64,000 bases of DNA, from assembly GCF_043099285.1 (NCBI RefSeq), contig NZ_CP170723.1, positions 1,426,001-1,490,000 of the forward strand, written 5' to 3'. The notes under the pieces are model-generated. The model had not been told where the DNA came from and searched no databases. It saw nothing but the letters and a program-made list of their open reading frames with translations. Positions 19,417 through 26,540 of the stretch are shown here, one piece after another. Origin of the DNA: Oryzobacter telluris (GTDB lineage Bacteria > Actinomycetota > Actinomycetes > Actinomycetales > Dermatophilaceae). Within the stretch, counting starts at the first letter, position 1, and every line of letters starts with the position of its first letter. The translations under genes were made by a program, and so were the position numbers.

Positions 19417-20109
19417 ATGAGGTCGTCGAGGCTGTCGGTGGTCGGGGTCGGGGCGCTGCTCGCGCTGACCGGGTGCGGGTCGGACGGGGGCGAGGGCGCA
19501 GGTGGGCCGTCGGCGGGGGCGTCGAGCAGCTCGGCGAGTCCGTCGCCCAGTGCATCGGCCAGCCCGGTCGACAGCGCCGAGGCGAAGAAGCGGGCGGCCT
19601 CGGCCACGAAGAAGGCCCTGCTGCCCGACGCCGCGTTCGAGAAGATCGGGCTGGAGGTCGACATGCCCCCCAAGGAGGACAAGTGGGACTGGTTCGAGTC
19701 GTGCCGGCCCTTCCTGCCCTCGGAAGCCAAGCAGGTCACCGGGTACCACGGGCGCTGGAAGGGTGAGGGCGCGATCATCGACCAGACCGTCGTGGCCTAC
19801 CCCGACGGCGTCGCCGAGGACATCGTCGGCGAGGTGAAGAGGACGGTGACGTGCACCGAGTACAGCGCGGGGGGGTCGGACTACTCGAAGGTCGCGTCGG
19901 TCACCCTGCCGAAGGTCCCGGAGGCCGACGCGGTGCACGCGTGGTGCATGACGTCCTCGAAGGACCACGAGGTGTGCCACTCGGTGTTCGCCGAGCAGGA
20001 CCTCATCAGCAGCATCTGGGTCATCTCGGGCGACCGGGAGGACGCGCTCGACGGCCTCCGCGTGATGACGGCCCTGGCGGCCAAGCGCATCGAGGCCCAG
20101 ATCAGGTAG
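19417..20109 (+). CDS. Putative lipoprotein, function unknown
   Basis: This 230-residue predicted lipoprotein has a signal peptide with lipobox LTGC (C20 lipidated), followed by a Gly/Ser/Ala-rich low-complexity linker (about 21-60) and a globular C-terminal domain with four cysteines (near residues 93, 150, 177, 187) that could form two disulphides. No family is recognised. A GGGGAG ribosome-binding site precedes the ATG. It is a single gene between two terminators, so it is probably transcribed alone. An extracytoplasmic, membrane-anchored location is supported; the role is not. Confidence 0.8.
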   Translation: MRSSRLSVVGVGALLALTGCGSDGGEGAGGPSAGASSSSASPSPSASASPVDSAEAKKRAASATKKALLPDAAFEKIGLEVDMPPKEDKWDWFESCRPFLPSEAKQVTGYHGRWKGEGAIIDQTVVAYPDGVAEDIVGEVKRTVTCTEYSAGGSDYSKVASVTLPKVPEADAVHAWCMTSSKDHEVCHSVFAEQDLISSIWVISGDREDALDGLRVMTALAAKRIEAQIR

Positions 20110-20117
20110 TGCCGCGT

Positions 20118-20138
20118 CTGGGCCGGCAGCCGGCCCGG
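20118..20138. terminator. Terminator between convergent genes
   Basis: A 7-bp perfect stem (20120-20126 with 20130-20136) with a 3-base loop, extendable by two pairs, sits between the lipoprotein gene and the convergent Rv3235-like gene. Confidence 0.55.
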
Positions 20139-20169
20139 AGCGCGCTGACCTCCTTTCCCCTTCGGGATG

Positions 20170-20712
20170 TCAGCCGACCTGGAGGGCGCTGACCTTCCAC
20201 TTGCCGTCCTGGCCCACGAGCCGCAGGGCGACGGCGCGCACGCGCGGTCCGTGGCGCACGATGACCGCGGCCTCCGCCACGCCATCGGCCGGCTCGCACA
20301 CGCGAACGCGGACGACGACGAGGCGCTGTCGCCCCCGCGGCGCCCGGCCCTCGGCGACGCGGCGGCCGACGCGGGCGCTGCGCCGGGCGAGGACGGCGTA
20401 GACCTCGGGGGTCGTCCACCGCAGGACCTGGGTGGCCGGCCGCGACCCCGTCATCACCTCGAGCATGGCCAGCGCGATCTGCCCGGACCAGCGGGTCGGT
20501 TCCGGGAGGTCGGCACTGACGGTGCGCTGGGGCCCGAAGACCTGCTCGTCGGAGGCCGCGGCGAAGTCGACCGCCAGGGCGTCCTGGATGTAGCCGTTGC
20601 TCCCGGTGAGCGCCTCGCGCTGGAGCCTGGCCACCCGCAGGGCCTCGTCGAGCGGGAGAGCCGGCGGGAGCGGCACCGTGCGCGGGACGACGTGCAGGAC
20701 ACCGGAGCTCAC
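20170..20712 (-). CDS. Rv3235 family protein (DUF6459)
   Basis: This 180-residue protein resembles the actinobacterial Rv3235/DUF6459 family, which lies near secA in many genomes. Its C-terminal half (about 115-180) has the family pattern of VRVCEPADGVAEAAVIVRHG, then RAVALRLVGQDGKWKVSALQVG, a fold similar to NTF2-like or polyketide cyclase-like domains that end in a W-x-v-x-x-l strand. The first 40 residues are less ordered. It overlaps the upstream LysM gene by 4 bases, so the two are coupled. No function is established; a link to cell-envelope work is suggested only by the LysM partner. Confidence 0.8.
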   Translation of the reverse strand: MSSGVLHVVPRTVPLPPALPLDEALRVARLQREALTGSNGYIQDALAVDFAAASDEQVFGPQRTVSADLPEPTRWSGQIALAMLEVMTGSRPATQVLRWTTPEVYAVLARRSARVGRRVAEGRAPRGRQRLVVVRVRVCEPADGVAEAAVIVRHGPRVRAVALRLVGQDGKWKVSALQVG

Positions 20713-21551
20713 GAGACCACCCCCTCGGGCGCCCGGAGCACCTGACCCGGCCGGAGGCGGTCGGGGTCGTCACCGACCACGGCGCGGTTGGCCGCGTACC
20801 AGGCCGGCCAGGCCCGCGCGACCTCGGCCTCGGACGGCCGAGGGCCCAGGTGGCGCGCCGCGATCGACCACAGGGTGTCGCCCCGCCGCACCACGACCTC
20901 GACCACGTCGTCCGCCGCCTTCCCGGGTCGGCTGGGGGCAAGGACCCTCAGGTCGGGCTGGGGGCGGACGACCGGTGGCGCCGGCACCCAACCGGGATCC
21001 GGTGCCGAGGCTGCCGGAATCCCGTCGTCGGGGCCGCCGCCGACACCGGGCCCGCCGACCCCCGACCCGGCGTCGATCCCCGACCCGGCGTCGACCCCCC
21101 ATCCGGGATCGGGGAGCGGCGCGAAGCCCGGGTCGGGCTGGTCGAGCACGACGACCATGGAGGGTGGCCCCGGGGCTGCCAGCGACGCGCCCGGCGTGAC
21201 CCCGGCCGCCACCGTGACCCCCAGGGCGACTCCTACCACGCGTCGCAGCGCCCAGGGGGTGAGAACGTCGGCGACACCCGCCGCGGCCCGTCCCAGGCGC
21301 CCGGGCACCGACGCGAGCGCGACGACCACCACGCCCGCGGCGAGCCACGCCGTGATCGCCAGGGCGACGGCGGCCACGATCGCCACGACCAGCTCGTCGG
21401 CCCGCGCCGGTGCCCCCTGCGACACCAGCGCGAGCACGGGACGCACCACCTCCCACAGCCCCAGCCCGACGACGAGGAGCACGACGACGAGCGCGACGGT
21501 GCGCGCCATCACTGCGACCTGTCGTTTGATGCTGTTTGTGGTCGTTTGCAT
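20709..21551 (-). CDS. Membrane protein with C-terminal LysM domain
   Basis: This 280-residue protein has three hydrophobic segments near the N-terminus (around residues 15-37, 55-80 and 100-130), a Pro/Gly/Asp-rich exported linker with repeats of the type DAGSGVD, and a C-terminal LysM-like peptidoglycan-binding domain (VRRGDTLWSIAARHLG, then WYAANRAVVGDDPDRLRPGQVL). It could tie membrane and cell wall. The ATG at 21551 is chosen because TTGCCC (21587-21582) and TATCGT (21564-21559) form a promoter with a 17-base spacer whose -10 box ends 7 bases before it. A TTG at 21587 and an ATG at 21509 are alternatives. Confidence 0.85.
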   Translation of the reverse strand: MQTTTNSIKRQVAVMARTVALVVVLLVVGLGLWEVVRPVLALVSQGAPARADELVVAIVAAVALAITAWLAAGVVVVALASVPGRLGRAAAGVADVLTPWALRRVVGVALGVTVAAGVTPGASLAAPGPPSMVVVLDQPDPGFAPLPDPGWGVDAGSGIDAGSGVGGPGVGGGPDDGIPAASAPDPGWVPAPPVVRPQPDLRVLAPSRPGKAADDVVEVVVRRGDTLWSIAARHLGPRPSEAEVARAWPAWYAANRAVVGDDPDRLRPGQVLRAPEGVVS

Positions 21552-21558
21552 GCGGATG

Positions 21559-21587
21559 ACGATAGATCGTGATCCTCCACTGGGCAA
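21559..21587 (-). promoter_or_regulatory. Predicted promoter of the LysM gene, leaderless start
   Basis: On the minus strand TTGCCC (-35; 21587-21582), a 17-base spacer and TATCGT (-10; 21564-21559) are followed 7 bases later by the ATG at 21551. This is a good housekeeping promoter and implies transcription starts at or next to the ATG. Confidence 0.6.
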
Positions 21588-21598
21588 CGGGTGCGCCC

Positions 21599-21604
21599 TA
21601 GGCT
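21599..21604 (+). promoter_or_regulatory. -10 element of the 21624 gene
   Basis: TAGGCT lies 19 bases before the ATG at 21624, with a GAAGGAGGGGG ribosome-binding site between, giving a short leader. It is back to back with the LysM promoter. Confidence 0.45.
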
Positions 21605-21623
21605 GTGGACGAAGGAGGGGGAG

Positions 21624-22178
21624 ATGCGCTGGGAGCGGCTGTTCGCCGACCTCGAGGGCCAGCTGGCGGCGGGGGAGCGGCGTGAGCTCGACGACGAGGT
21701 CGCCGAGCGGACCCGCCGTGAGCGCGCCCTCGTACGGCTCGTCGACCGGCTGGGCGCGGCCCTGGGAACCGGAGTGACCCTCGGCCTCCTCGGCGGCCAG
21801 CGGGCCGAGGGCGAGGTCGCCGACGTCGGTGACGACTGGCTGCTGGTGCGCACCGGCGGTGGGCGCGACCTGCTCGTGCCCGTGGCCGTCGTGGCCTCGG
21901 TGCAGGGGTGGGGTTCCGGCTCCGGGTCAGGAGGTCCACGACCGGCCCGGCGCTTCGGGCTCGGCTACGCCCTGCGCGCGCTCAGCCGTGACCGGGTCAC
22001 GGTCGCCGTCGGCCTCGTCGGAGGTGGGGCGCCCCTCGTCGGGACGATCGACGCGGTGGGGGCCGACCACCTCGACCTCGCCGAGCACCCCGAGGGCACA
22101 CCGAGGCGGCGCGAGCACGTCACGGCCACGACCACGGTCGCGACGGGCGCCCTGCTGTTCGTGGAGTCGCGGCGGTGA
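21624..22178 (+). CDS. Conserved actinobacterial hypothetical protein
   Basis: This 184-residue soluble protein begins MRWERLFADLEGQLAAGERRELDDEVAERTRRE, an acidic-basic helical N-terminus, followed by beta-rich sequence with repeats of the type VGLVGGGAPLVGTIDAVGADHLDLAEH that suggest small barrel (Sm-like or SH3-like) strands. A strong ribosome-binding site (GAAGGAGGGGG) fixes the ATG at 21624. Proteins of this type are widespread next to a small HTH gene in actinobacteria, but I know no function. It converges on the HTH gene with a 5-base gap. Confidence 0.8.
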   Translation: MRWERLFADLEGQLAAGERRELDDEVAERTRRERALVRLVDRLGAALGTGVTLGLLGGQRAEGEVADVGDDWLLVRTGGGRDLLVPVAVVASVQGWGSGSGSGGPRPARRFGLGYALRALSRDRVTVAVGLVGGGAPLVGTIDAVGADHLDLAEHPEGTPRRREHVTATTTVATGALLFVESRR

Positions 22179-22183
22179 CCGCG

Positions 22184-22411
22184 TCAGGCCTCGTCGGTCG
22201 GCCGGTCGGCCCGGGTCGTGACGAAGTCGCGGGTCTCGGCGTACATGCGCTGGATGTACTGCTCGAGCTCGGCCGTCTCCACCCTCCACTGCCCGCGTCC
22301 CCCGACCTTGATGGCGGGCAGGTCGCCGCTGCGGACGAGGGCATAGGCCTGCGCTGCCGAGATGTCGAGGATCTCGGAGACCTCGGTGAGGGGGATGAAC
22401 CGGCGCGCCAC
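22184..22411 (-). CDS. Small MerR/excisionase-type helix-turn-helix protein (BldC-like)
   Basis: This 75-residue DNA-binding protein is of the excisionase/BldC type: FIPLTEVSEILDISAAQAYALVRSGDLPAIKVGGRGQWRVE contains the winged HTH with wing residues GQWRV. BldC-like proteins bind direct repeats and regulate development in Streptomyces. The GTG at 22411 is preferred because MARRFIPLTEVSE is the usual start and a -10-like CACACT (22423-22418) lies 6 bases upstream, giving a leaderless mRNA; the frame opens 16 codons earlier through a DnaA-box-like site. It is divergent from the SAF-TadZ pair and is an obvious candidate regulator of it. Confidence 0.87.
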   Translation of the reverse strand: MARRFIPLTEVSEILDISAAQAYALVRSGDLPAIKVGGRGQWRVETAELEQYIQRMYAETRDFVTTRADRPTDEA

Positions 22412-22423
22412 GTCGTCAGTGTG

Positions 22424-22460
22424 CCATCCACAGGTGAGGGCCTCGGCGCGGTTGTCCACA
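22424..22460 (+). promoter_or_regulatory. Two DnaA-box-like sites between HTH gene and SAF-tadZ genes
   Basis: CCATCCACA (22424-22432) and a perfect TTGTCCACA (22452-22460), both followed by GG, lie 28 bp apart in the divergent promoter region. The perfect site is 29 bases upstream of the predicted -10 box of the HTH gene, close to the spacing seen at the WXG-like and FHA-FtsK promoters. Confidence 0.45.
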
Positions 22461-22500
22461 GGCCCGGTCCGCTCCGGAGGCGGACCCGCCCGGCCTCGTC

Positions 22501-22506
22501 CAGAAT
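22501..22506 (+). promoter_or_regulatory. -10 element giving a leaderless SAF gene
   Basis: CAGAAT is followed 6 bases later by the ATG at 22513, with no ribosome-binding site, matching the A-N-N-N-T leaderless pattern seen at other genes of this window. Confidence 0.35.
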
Positions 22507-22512
22507 CGCCGC

Positions 22513-23184
22513 ATGAGCGACCTGCCCACCCCCACCGCCTCGCGGCTGCGCGCCCCGTCGTGGCGGGACTCCCGGCTCGTCGTCGGCGTGCTGCTGGTGC
22601 TGCTGTCCACGGTCCTCGGCGCCGTCGTCGTCGCGCGGGCCGACGACCGGGTCCCCGTGTGGGCCGCGAAGGGCCAGGTGGCGCCCGGCCAGCAGCTCAC
22701 CGAGGCCGACGTCGTCCGGGTCGACGTCCTGCTCGGCGACGGCGCGGCCGCCTACCTGCCGGCCGACACGGCCCTGCCCGCCGGCACCTTCGCGCTGCGC
22801 GACCTGCGTCCGGGTGAGCTCGTCCCGGTCTCCGCCGTCGGAGGGCCCGACCGCGTCGACGTTCAGCAGGTGGCACTCCTCGTCGACGCGACGTCCGCCT
22901 CCTCCCTCGCCCGGGGCTCGGTCGTCGACGTCTACGTCAACCGCCCCACCACGGGCACGACCGTCGGCACCCCCACCTTCGAGGGCCCCGAGCTGGCCCT
23001 GGAGTCCGTCTCGGTCGCCCGGGTGGCGGGCGAGGACGCCGTGCTCGGCGGCGCCACCGAGACCCGTGCCGTGCACGTGATGGTGCCGCGCGCCGACGTC
23101 CAGGACCTCGTCGCCGACGTCGACGCCGGGGCACGGATCACGCTCGTGCCCGTCCCCGGCGGGGTGACGGCGGCCGGCTCGTGA
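22513..23184 (+). CDS. SAF domain protein, CpaB/RcpC-like
   Basis: This 223-residue protein has an N-terminal cytoplasmic tail, one membrane helix (about residues 21-43) and an exported SAF domain (about 50-115; VWAAKGQVAPGQQLTEADV), followed by a beta-rich C-terminal region (VQDLVADVDAGARITLVPVPG). CpaB/RcpC proteins of this build help Tad/Flp secretin or pilus assembly; in Gram-positive bacteria they probably act in the wall. It overlaps the next gene by GTGA, so the pair is coupled. The leaderless ATG and divergent HTH gene suggest dedicated regulation. Confidence 0.8.
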   Translation: MSDLPTPTASRLRAPSWRDSRLVVGVLLVLLSTVLGAVVVARADDRVPVWAAKGQVAPGQQLTEADVVRVDVLLGDGAAAYLPADTALPAGTFALRDLRPGELVPVSAVGGPDRVDVQQVALLVDATSASSLARGSVVDVYVNRPTTGTTVGTPTFEGPELALESVSVARVAGEDAVLGGATETRAVHVMVPRADVQDLVADVDAGARITLVPVPGGVTAAGS

Positions 23185-24557
23185 CGACGGTCGTCACGGC
23201 GGTCACGCACCGCGACGAGGCCGACTTCGTGCGTGTCCTCGAGGCCGCGCCCGACCTCGCCCTGGTGCGTCGCTGCGCCGACCTCGCCGAGCTGCTGTCC
23301 GTGGGTGCGGCCGGGGTGGCCCGGGTCGCGGTGGTCTCGCCGGACCTGCGCGGCCTCGACCGCGACGCCCTGCGCCACCTCGCCGGCCACGGGGTCCGGG
23401 TGGCCGGGCTCGTGGCACCGCGCGACGAGGAGGGGGAGCGGCGTCTGCGGCAGCTCGGGGTCGCCACGATCATCCGGCCCGACGACCCGGCCGACGAGGT
23501 GGGCGCCGCCCTGGCGGCGCTCGCGGGCTCCACGACCTCGGGGCTGCCGGCGGCCGGGGGCAATGACCCGTGGGAGGTTCCGCACGCGCTCGGCGGCGCG
23601 GTGGGCGCCGCCGGAACTCCCGACGACCGGCCCGAGGGGGACGCGGACCGGCCGGGTGCTCTCACCGTGGTGTGGGGTCCCACGGGCGCCCCCGGCCGCA
23701 CCACGGTCGCCACGACCCTGGCCGCCACCCTCGCGGCCTCCGGGGTGCGCACCCTCCTCGTCGACCTCGACACCTGGGGCGCCAGCGTCGCGCAGGTGCT
23801 CGGTCTCGTCGACGAGGCGCCGGGGGTCGCCGCCGCGGCCCGCGCCTCCGAGCAGGGCACCCTCGACGTCCCCGCCCTCGCCCGCCTCGCGCCCGAGGTC
23901 GTCCCCGGCCTGCGCGTCCTCACCGGGCTCCCGCGCGCCGAGCGCTGGCCCGAGCTGCGCGCCGCCGCCGTCGAGGACGTCCTGCGGCTCGCGCGCCGGG
24001 TCGCCGAGCACGTCGTCGTCGACGTCGGCTTCGCCATCGAGGACGACGAGGAGCTCAGCTACGACACCGTCGCCCCGCGGCGCAACGCCGCCACCCTCGC
24101 GGCGCTCGAGGCCGCCGACCACCTCGTCGTCGTCGGTGCCGCCGACCCGGTCGGGCTCCAGCGGCTGGTCCGGGCCGTCCAGGAGGTGGCGGTCGTCGCC
24201 TCGCCCGTGCCCACCGTCGTCGTCAACAAGGTGCGGGCCTCGGTGGCCGGTCCGCGCCCCGAGCGGGCCATCCGCGAGGTGCTCGACCGCTTCGCGGGGA
24301 TGGAGCGCATCCGCCTCCTGCCGTGGAGCCCCGACGAGTGCGACGCCGCGCTCCTCGCCGGTCGCACCCTCGTCGAGACCTCCCCGCAGGCCGTCCTCGT
24401 GGCCGCCGTCGGAGACCTCGCCGCCGAGCTGGACCCGCGCGCCGCACCCGGCACCGCCTCCCGCAGCCGCCGACGGGCGGGCCGCGCCACCGGCCGGGGC
24501 CGACGCAGGAAGGAACCGCCCACCACGGTCCTGCCCGACCATGGCAAGGCCGTCTGA
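23181..24557 (+). CDS. TadZ/CpaE-like P-loop protein with degenerate Walker A
   Basis: This 458-residue protein has an N-terminal receiver-like region (about 1-115) and a MinD/ParA-type ATPase domain (about 155-420). TadZ/CpaE proteins of this build localise Tad pilus machines to the pole. The nucleotide-binding loop reads GPTGAPGRTT: both the signature lysine of deviant Walker A motifs and the GK lysine are absent (R in place of K), while the following VDLDTWGASVAQVLGL (switch region) is conserved. Atypical Walker A loops are known in TadZ. Translation is coupled to the SAF gene by GTGA. The Arg/Pro-rich C-terminus may bind nucleic acid or membrane. Confidence 0.78.
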   Translation: MTTVVTAVTHRDEADFVRVLEAAPDLALVRRCADLAELLSVGAAGVARVAVVSPDLRGLDRDALRHLAGHGVRVAGLVAPRDEEGERRLRQLGVATIIRPDDPADEVGAALAALAGSTTSGLPAAGGNDPWEVPHALGGAVGAAGTPDDRPEGDADRPGALTVVWGPTGAPGRTTVATTLAATLAASGVRTLLVDLDTWGASVAQVLGLVDEAPGVAAAARASEQGTLDVPALARLAPEVVPGLRVLTGLPRAERWPELRAAAVEDVLRLARRVAEHVVVDVGFAIEDDEELSYDTVAPRRNAATLAALEAADHLVVVGAADPVGLQRLVRAVQEVAVVASPVPTVVVNKVRASVAGPRPERAIREVLDRFAGMERIRLLPWSPDECDAALLAGRTLVETSPQAVLVAAVGDLAAELDPRAAPGTASRSRRRAGRATGRGRRRKEPPTTVLPDHGKAV

Positions 24558-24570
24558 CACGATGGGTTCC

Positions 24571-26001
24571 GTGGCAGACCGGCTCAGCTCGCTCGACACG
24601 TCCTTCCTCCACCTCGAGGACGCGACGACGCCGATGCACGTCGGTTCGGTGATGGTGTTCGACGCCCCCACCGACGGCTTCGACTACGAGAGCCTCGTCG
24701 CGCTCATCAGCGAGCGGATCGCGCACGTGCCGCGCTACCGGCAACGCATCAAGACCGTCCCCGGGGGTCTGGCCAACCCGGTGTGGGTCGACGACAAGAC
24801 GTTCGACATGAGCTACCACGTGCGGCGCAGCGCCCTGCCCCGCCCGGGCTCCGACGAGCAGCTCGAGGAGCTCGTCGCGCGCATCCAGCCGCGCCCCCTC
24901 GACCGCAGCCGACCGCTGTGGGAGGTCTACCTCGTCGAGGGACTGGCCGAGGACCGCTTCGCCATCATCACCAAGACGCACCACAGCCTCGTCGACGGCA
25001 TCAGCGCGGTCGACATCGGCAACGTCCTCGTCGACGGCAACCCGACCGGCGCCGACAGCGTCAGCACCACCTGGCGGGCCCGGCCCGAGCCCAGCGGCGT
25101 CGAGCTCGTCGTGGGCGCGCTCACCGACGCGGTCCGCAGCCCGAGCCAGGTCGTCGACACGGTCCAGAACGGCGTCGCCGACGTGAAGAAGACCGTGGGC
25201 AAGGTCGCCTCGGTCGCCGGCGACGTGCTGTCCACCGTCGCCCGGATGTCGGCCCGCCCGGCGCCCACCTCGCCGCTGAACGCCTCCATCGGCCGCGCTC
25301 GTCGCTACGTGATGATCGGCACCGACCTCGAGGACTACCGCACCATCCGGGCCCGGCTCGGCCGGGGCTCGTTCGCCGAGGAGGTCTCGGTCAACGACGT
25401 CGTCCTCGCCACCGTGGCCGGGGCCTTCCGCTCGTGGCTCCTCACCCGCGGGGAGTCGGTCTACCCCGGCACGACGATCCGCGCCATGGTCCCGGTCTCC
25501 GTGCACGACACCGCCGACGGCGCCGTGGGCGCGCAGATGACCGCGTGCTTCGTCGACCTCCCCGTCGGCGAGTCCAAGCCCTCGATGCGCCTGCACCAGA
25601 TCGCCTTCGCCATGCGCCAGCAGATGGAGGGGGGAGCGCGCCGCGCCGTCGCCGCCGACACGCTCGCCGGCCTCGGTGGCTTCGCGCCGCCCACGATGCA
25701 CGCCCTCGGCGCCCGCCTCGGCGGGATGGTGTCGCGGCGCCTGTACAACGTCGTCATCACCAACGTCCCCGGTCCCCAGACGCCGCTCTACGCCGCCGGT
25801 GCCCGGATGGTCTCCACCTACCCCGTGACGCCGCTGGGCCGCGACCAGGCCCTCTCCATCGGGCTCACCTCGTACGACGGCGGCGTCTACTACGGCCTCT
25901 ACGCCGACCGCGACGCCATGCCCGACGCCGACGTCCTCGGCCGCGGGGTGGTCGACGCGCTCCAGGAGCTCCTCGACGCCCCTCGGGTCGGGGTGAGGTG
26001 A
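24571..26001 (+). CDS. Wax ester synthase/diacylglycerol acyltransferase (WS/DGAT)
   Basis: This 476-residue bifunctional acyltransferase catalyses transfer of acyl-CoA to diacylglycerol or long-chain alcohols, making storage lipid. The active-site motif HHSLVDG is at residues 137-143, and the C-terminal part has the family motifs NVVITNVPGPQTPLY and VTPLGRDQALSIGLTSYDG. The preferred GTG at 24571 gives MADRLSSLDTSFLHLED, the usual family terminus; a -10-like CACGAT lies 7 bases upstream and no Shine-Dalgarno is present. ATG 24562 is an alternative. The gene overlaps the DUF6912 gene by GTGA. Membrane association is peripheral in this family. Confidence 0.92.
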   Translation: MADRLSSLDTSFLHLEDATTPMHVGSVMVFDAPTDGFDYESLVALISERIAHVPRYRQRIKTVPGGLANPVWVDDKTFDMSYHVRRSALPRPGSDEQLEELVARIQPRPLDRSRPLWEVYLVEGLAEDRFAIITKTHHSLVDGISAVDIGNVLVDGNPTGADSVSTTWRARPEPSGVELVVGALTDAVRSPSQVVDTVQNGVADVKKTVGKVASVAGDVLSTVARMSARPAPTSPLNASIGRARRYVMIGTDLEDYRTIRARLGRGSFAEEVSVNDVVLATVAGAFRSWLLTRGESVYPGTTIRAMVPVSVHDTADGAVGAQMTACFVDLPVGESKPSMRLHQIAFAMRQQMEGGARRAVAADTLAGLGGFAPPTMHALGARLGGMVSRRLYNVVITNVPGPQTPLYAAGARMVSTYPVTPLGRDQALSIGLTSYDGGVYYGLYADRDAMPDADVLGRGVVDALQELLDAPRVGVR

Positions 26002-26438
26002 GCACCGTGCCCCTGACCCGCGTCTACCTGCCGCTCACCGCCGCCGACCTCGACGACCTCGCGGCGGGACGGTCCGTCGGCCCGGCCCCGAGGTCCGCCC
26101 ACGCGGTCACGGCAGCGCTCGGCCGCCCCGGGCTGACCACCGACGAGGAGGAGCTCGAGCACACCGCGTGGCTCGCCGCCGCCGACGAGGCCGTCTTGCT
26201 GAGTGGCGACGGCCGTCGGCGCCGCGTCATCGGGTCGGCCGACGTCGACGCCGCCACCGTGGGCCGTCCCACCGCTCCCGATGTCGCGTCCCGGGTCGAG
26301 CTCTCGGCCCCGCTCGAGCGCCGCGGCTTCGTCTCCTTCCACGTCGACGAGGAGCCGGGAGCCACCGACGCCGCCGACCTGCTCTGGTACGACGTCACCG
26401 AGCTCGACGACGTCCGCGCGCTCCTCGCCGGCGGCTGA
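25998..26438 (+). CDS. DUF6912 family protein
   Basis: This 146-residue protein starts within the WS/DGAT stop (GTGA), giving MSTVPLTRVYLPLTAADLDDL. The family (DUF6912) is confined to actinobacteria and has no known function. The sequence shows an N-terminal strand-loop-helix RVYLPLTAADLDDLAAG, a Ala-rich acidic middle (EEELEHTAWLAAADEAVLLS) and a C-terminal FVSFHVDEEPG/DLLWYDVTELDDV segment. A start at GTG 26007 is possible. Its tight coupling to the acyltransferase is the only functional hint. Confidence 0.78.
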   Translation: MSTVPLTRVYLPLTAADLDDLAAGRSVGPAPRSAHAVTAALGRPGLTTDEEELEHTAWLAAADEAVLLSGDGRRRRVIGSADVDAATVGRPTAPDVASRVELSAPLERRGFVSFHVDEEPGATDAADLLWYDVTELDDVRALLAGG

Positions 26439-26540
26439 CGCGCACCCGGCCGGGCAGCCAGTGGGTTTGCGCCGCGATCCCCGACGGCGCGAGAGTGGGG
26501 GCCGACCCGACGTCGTGACCCGAACGAGGAGCCCCACCAC

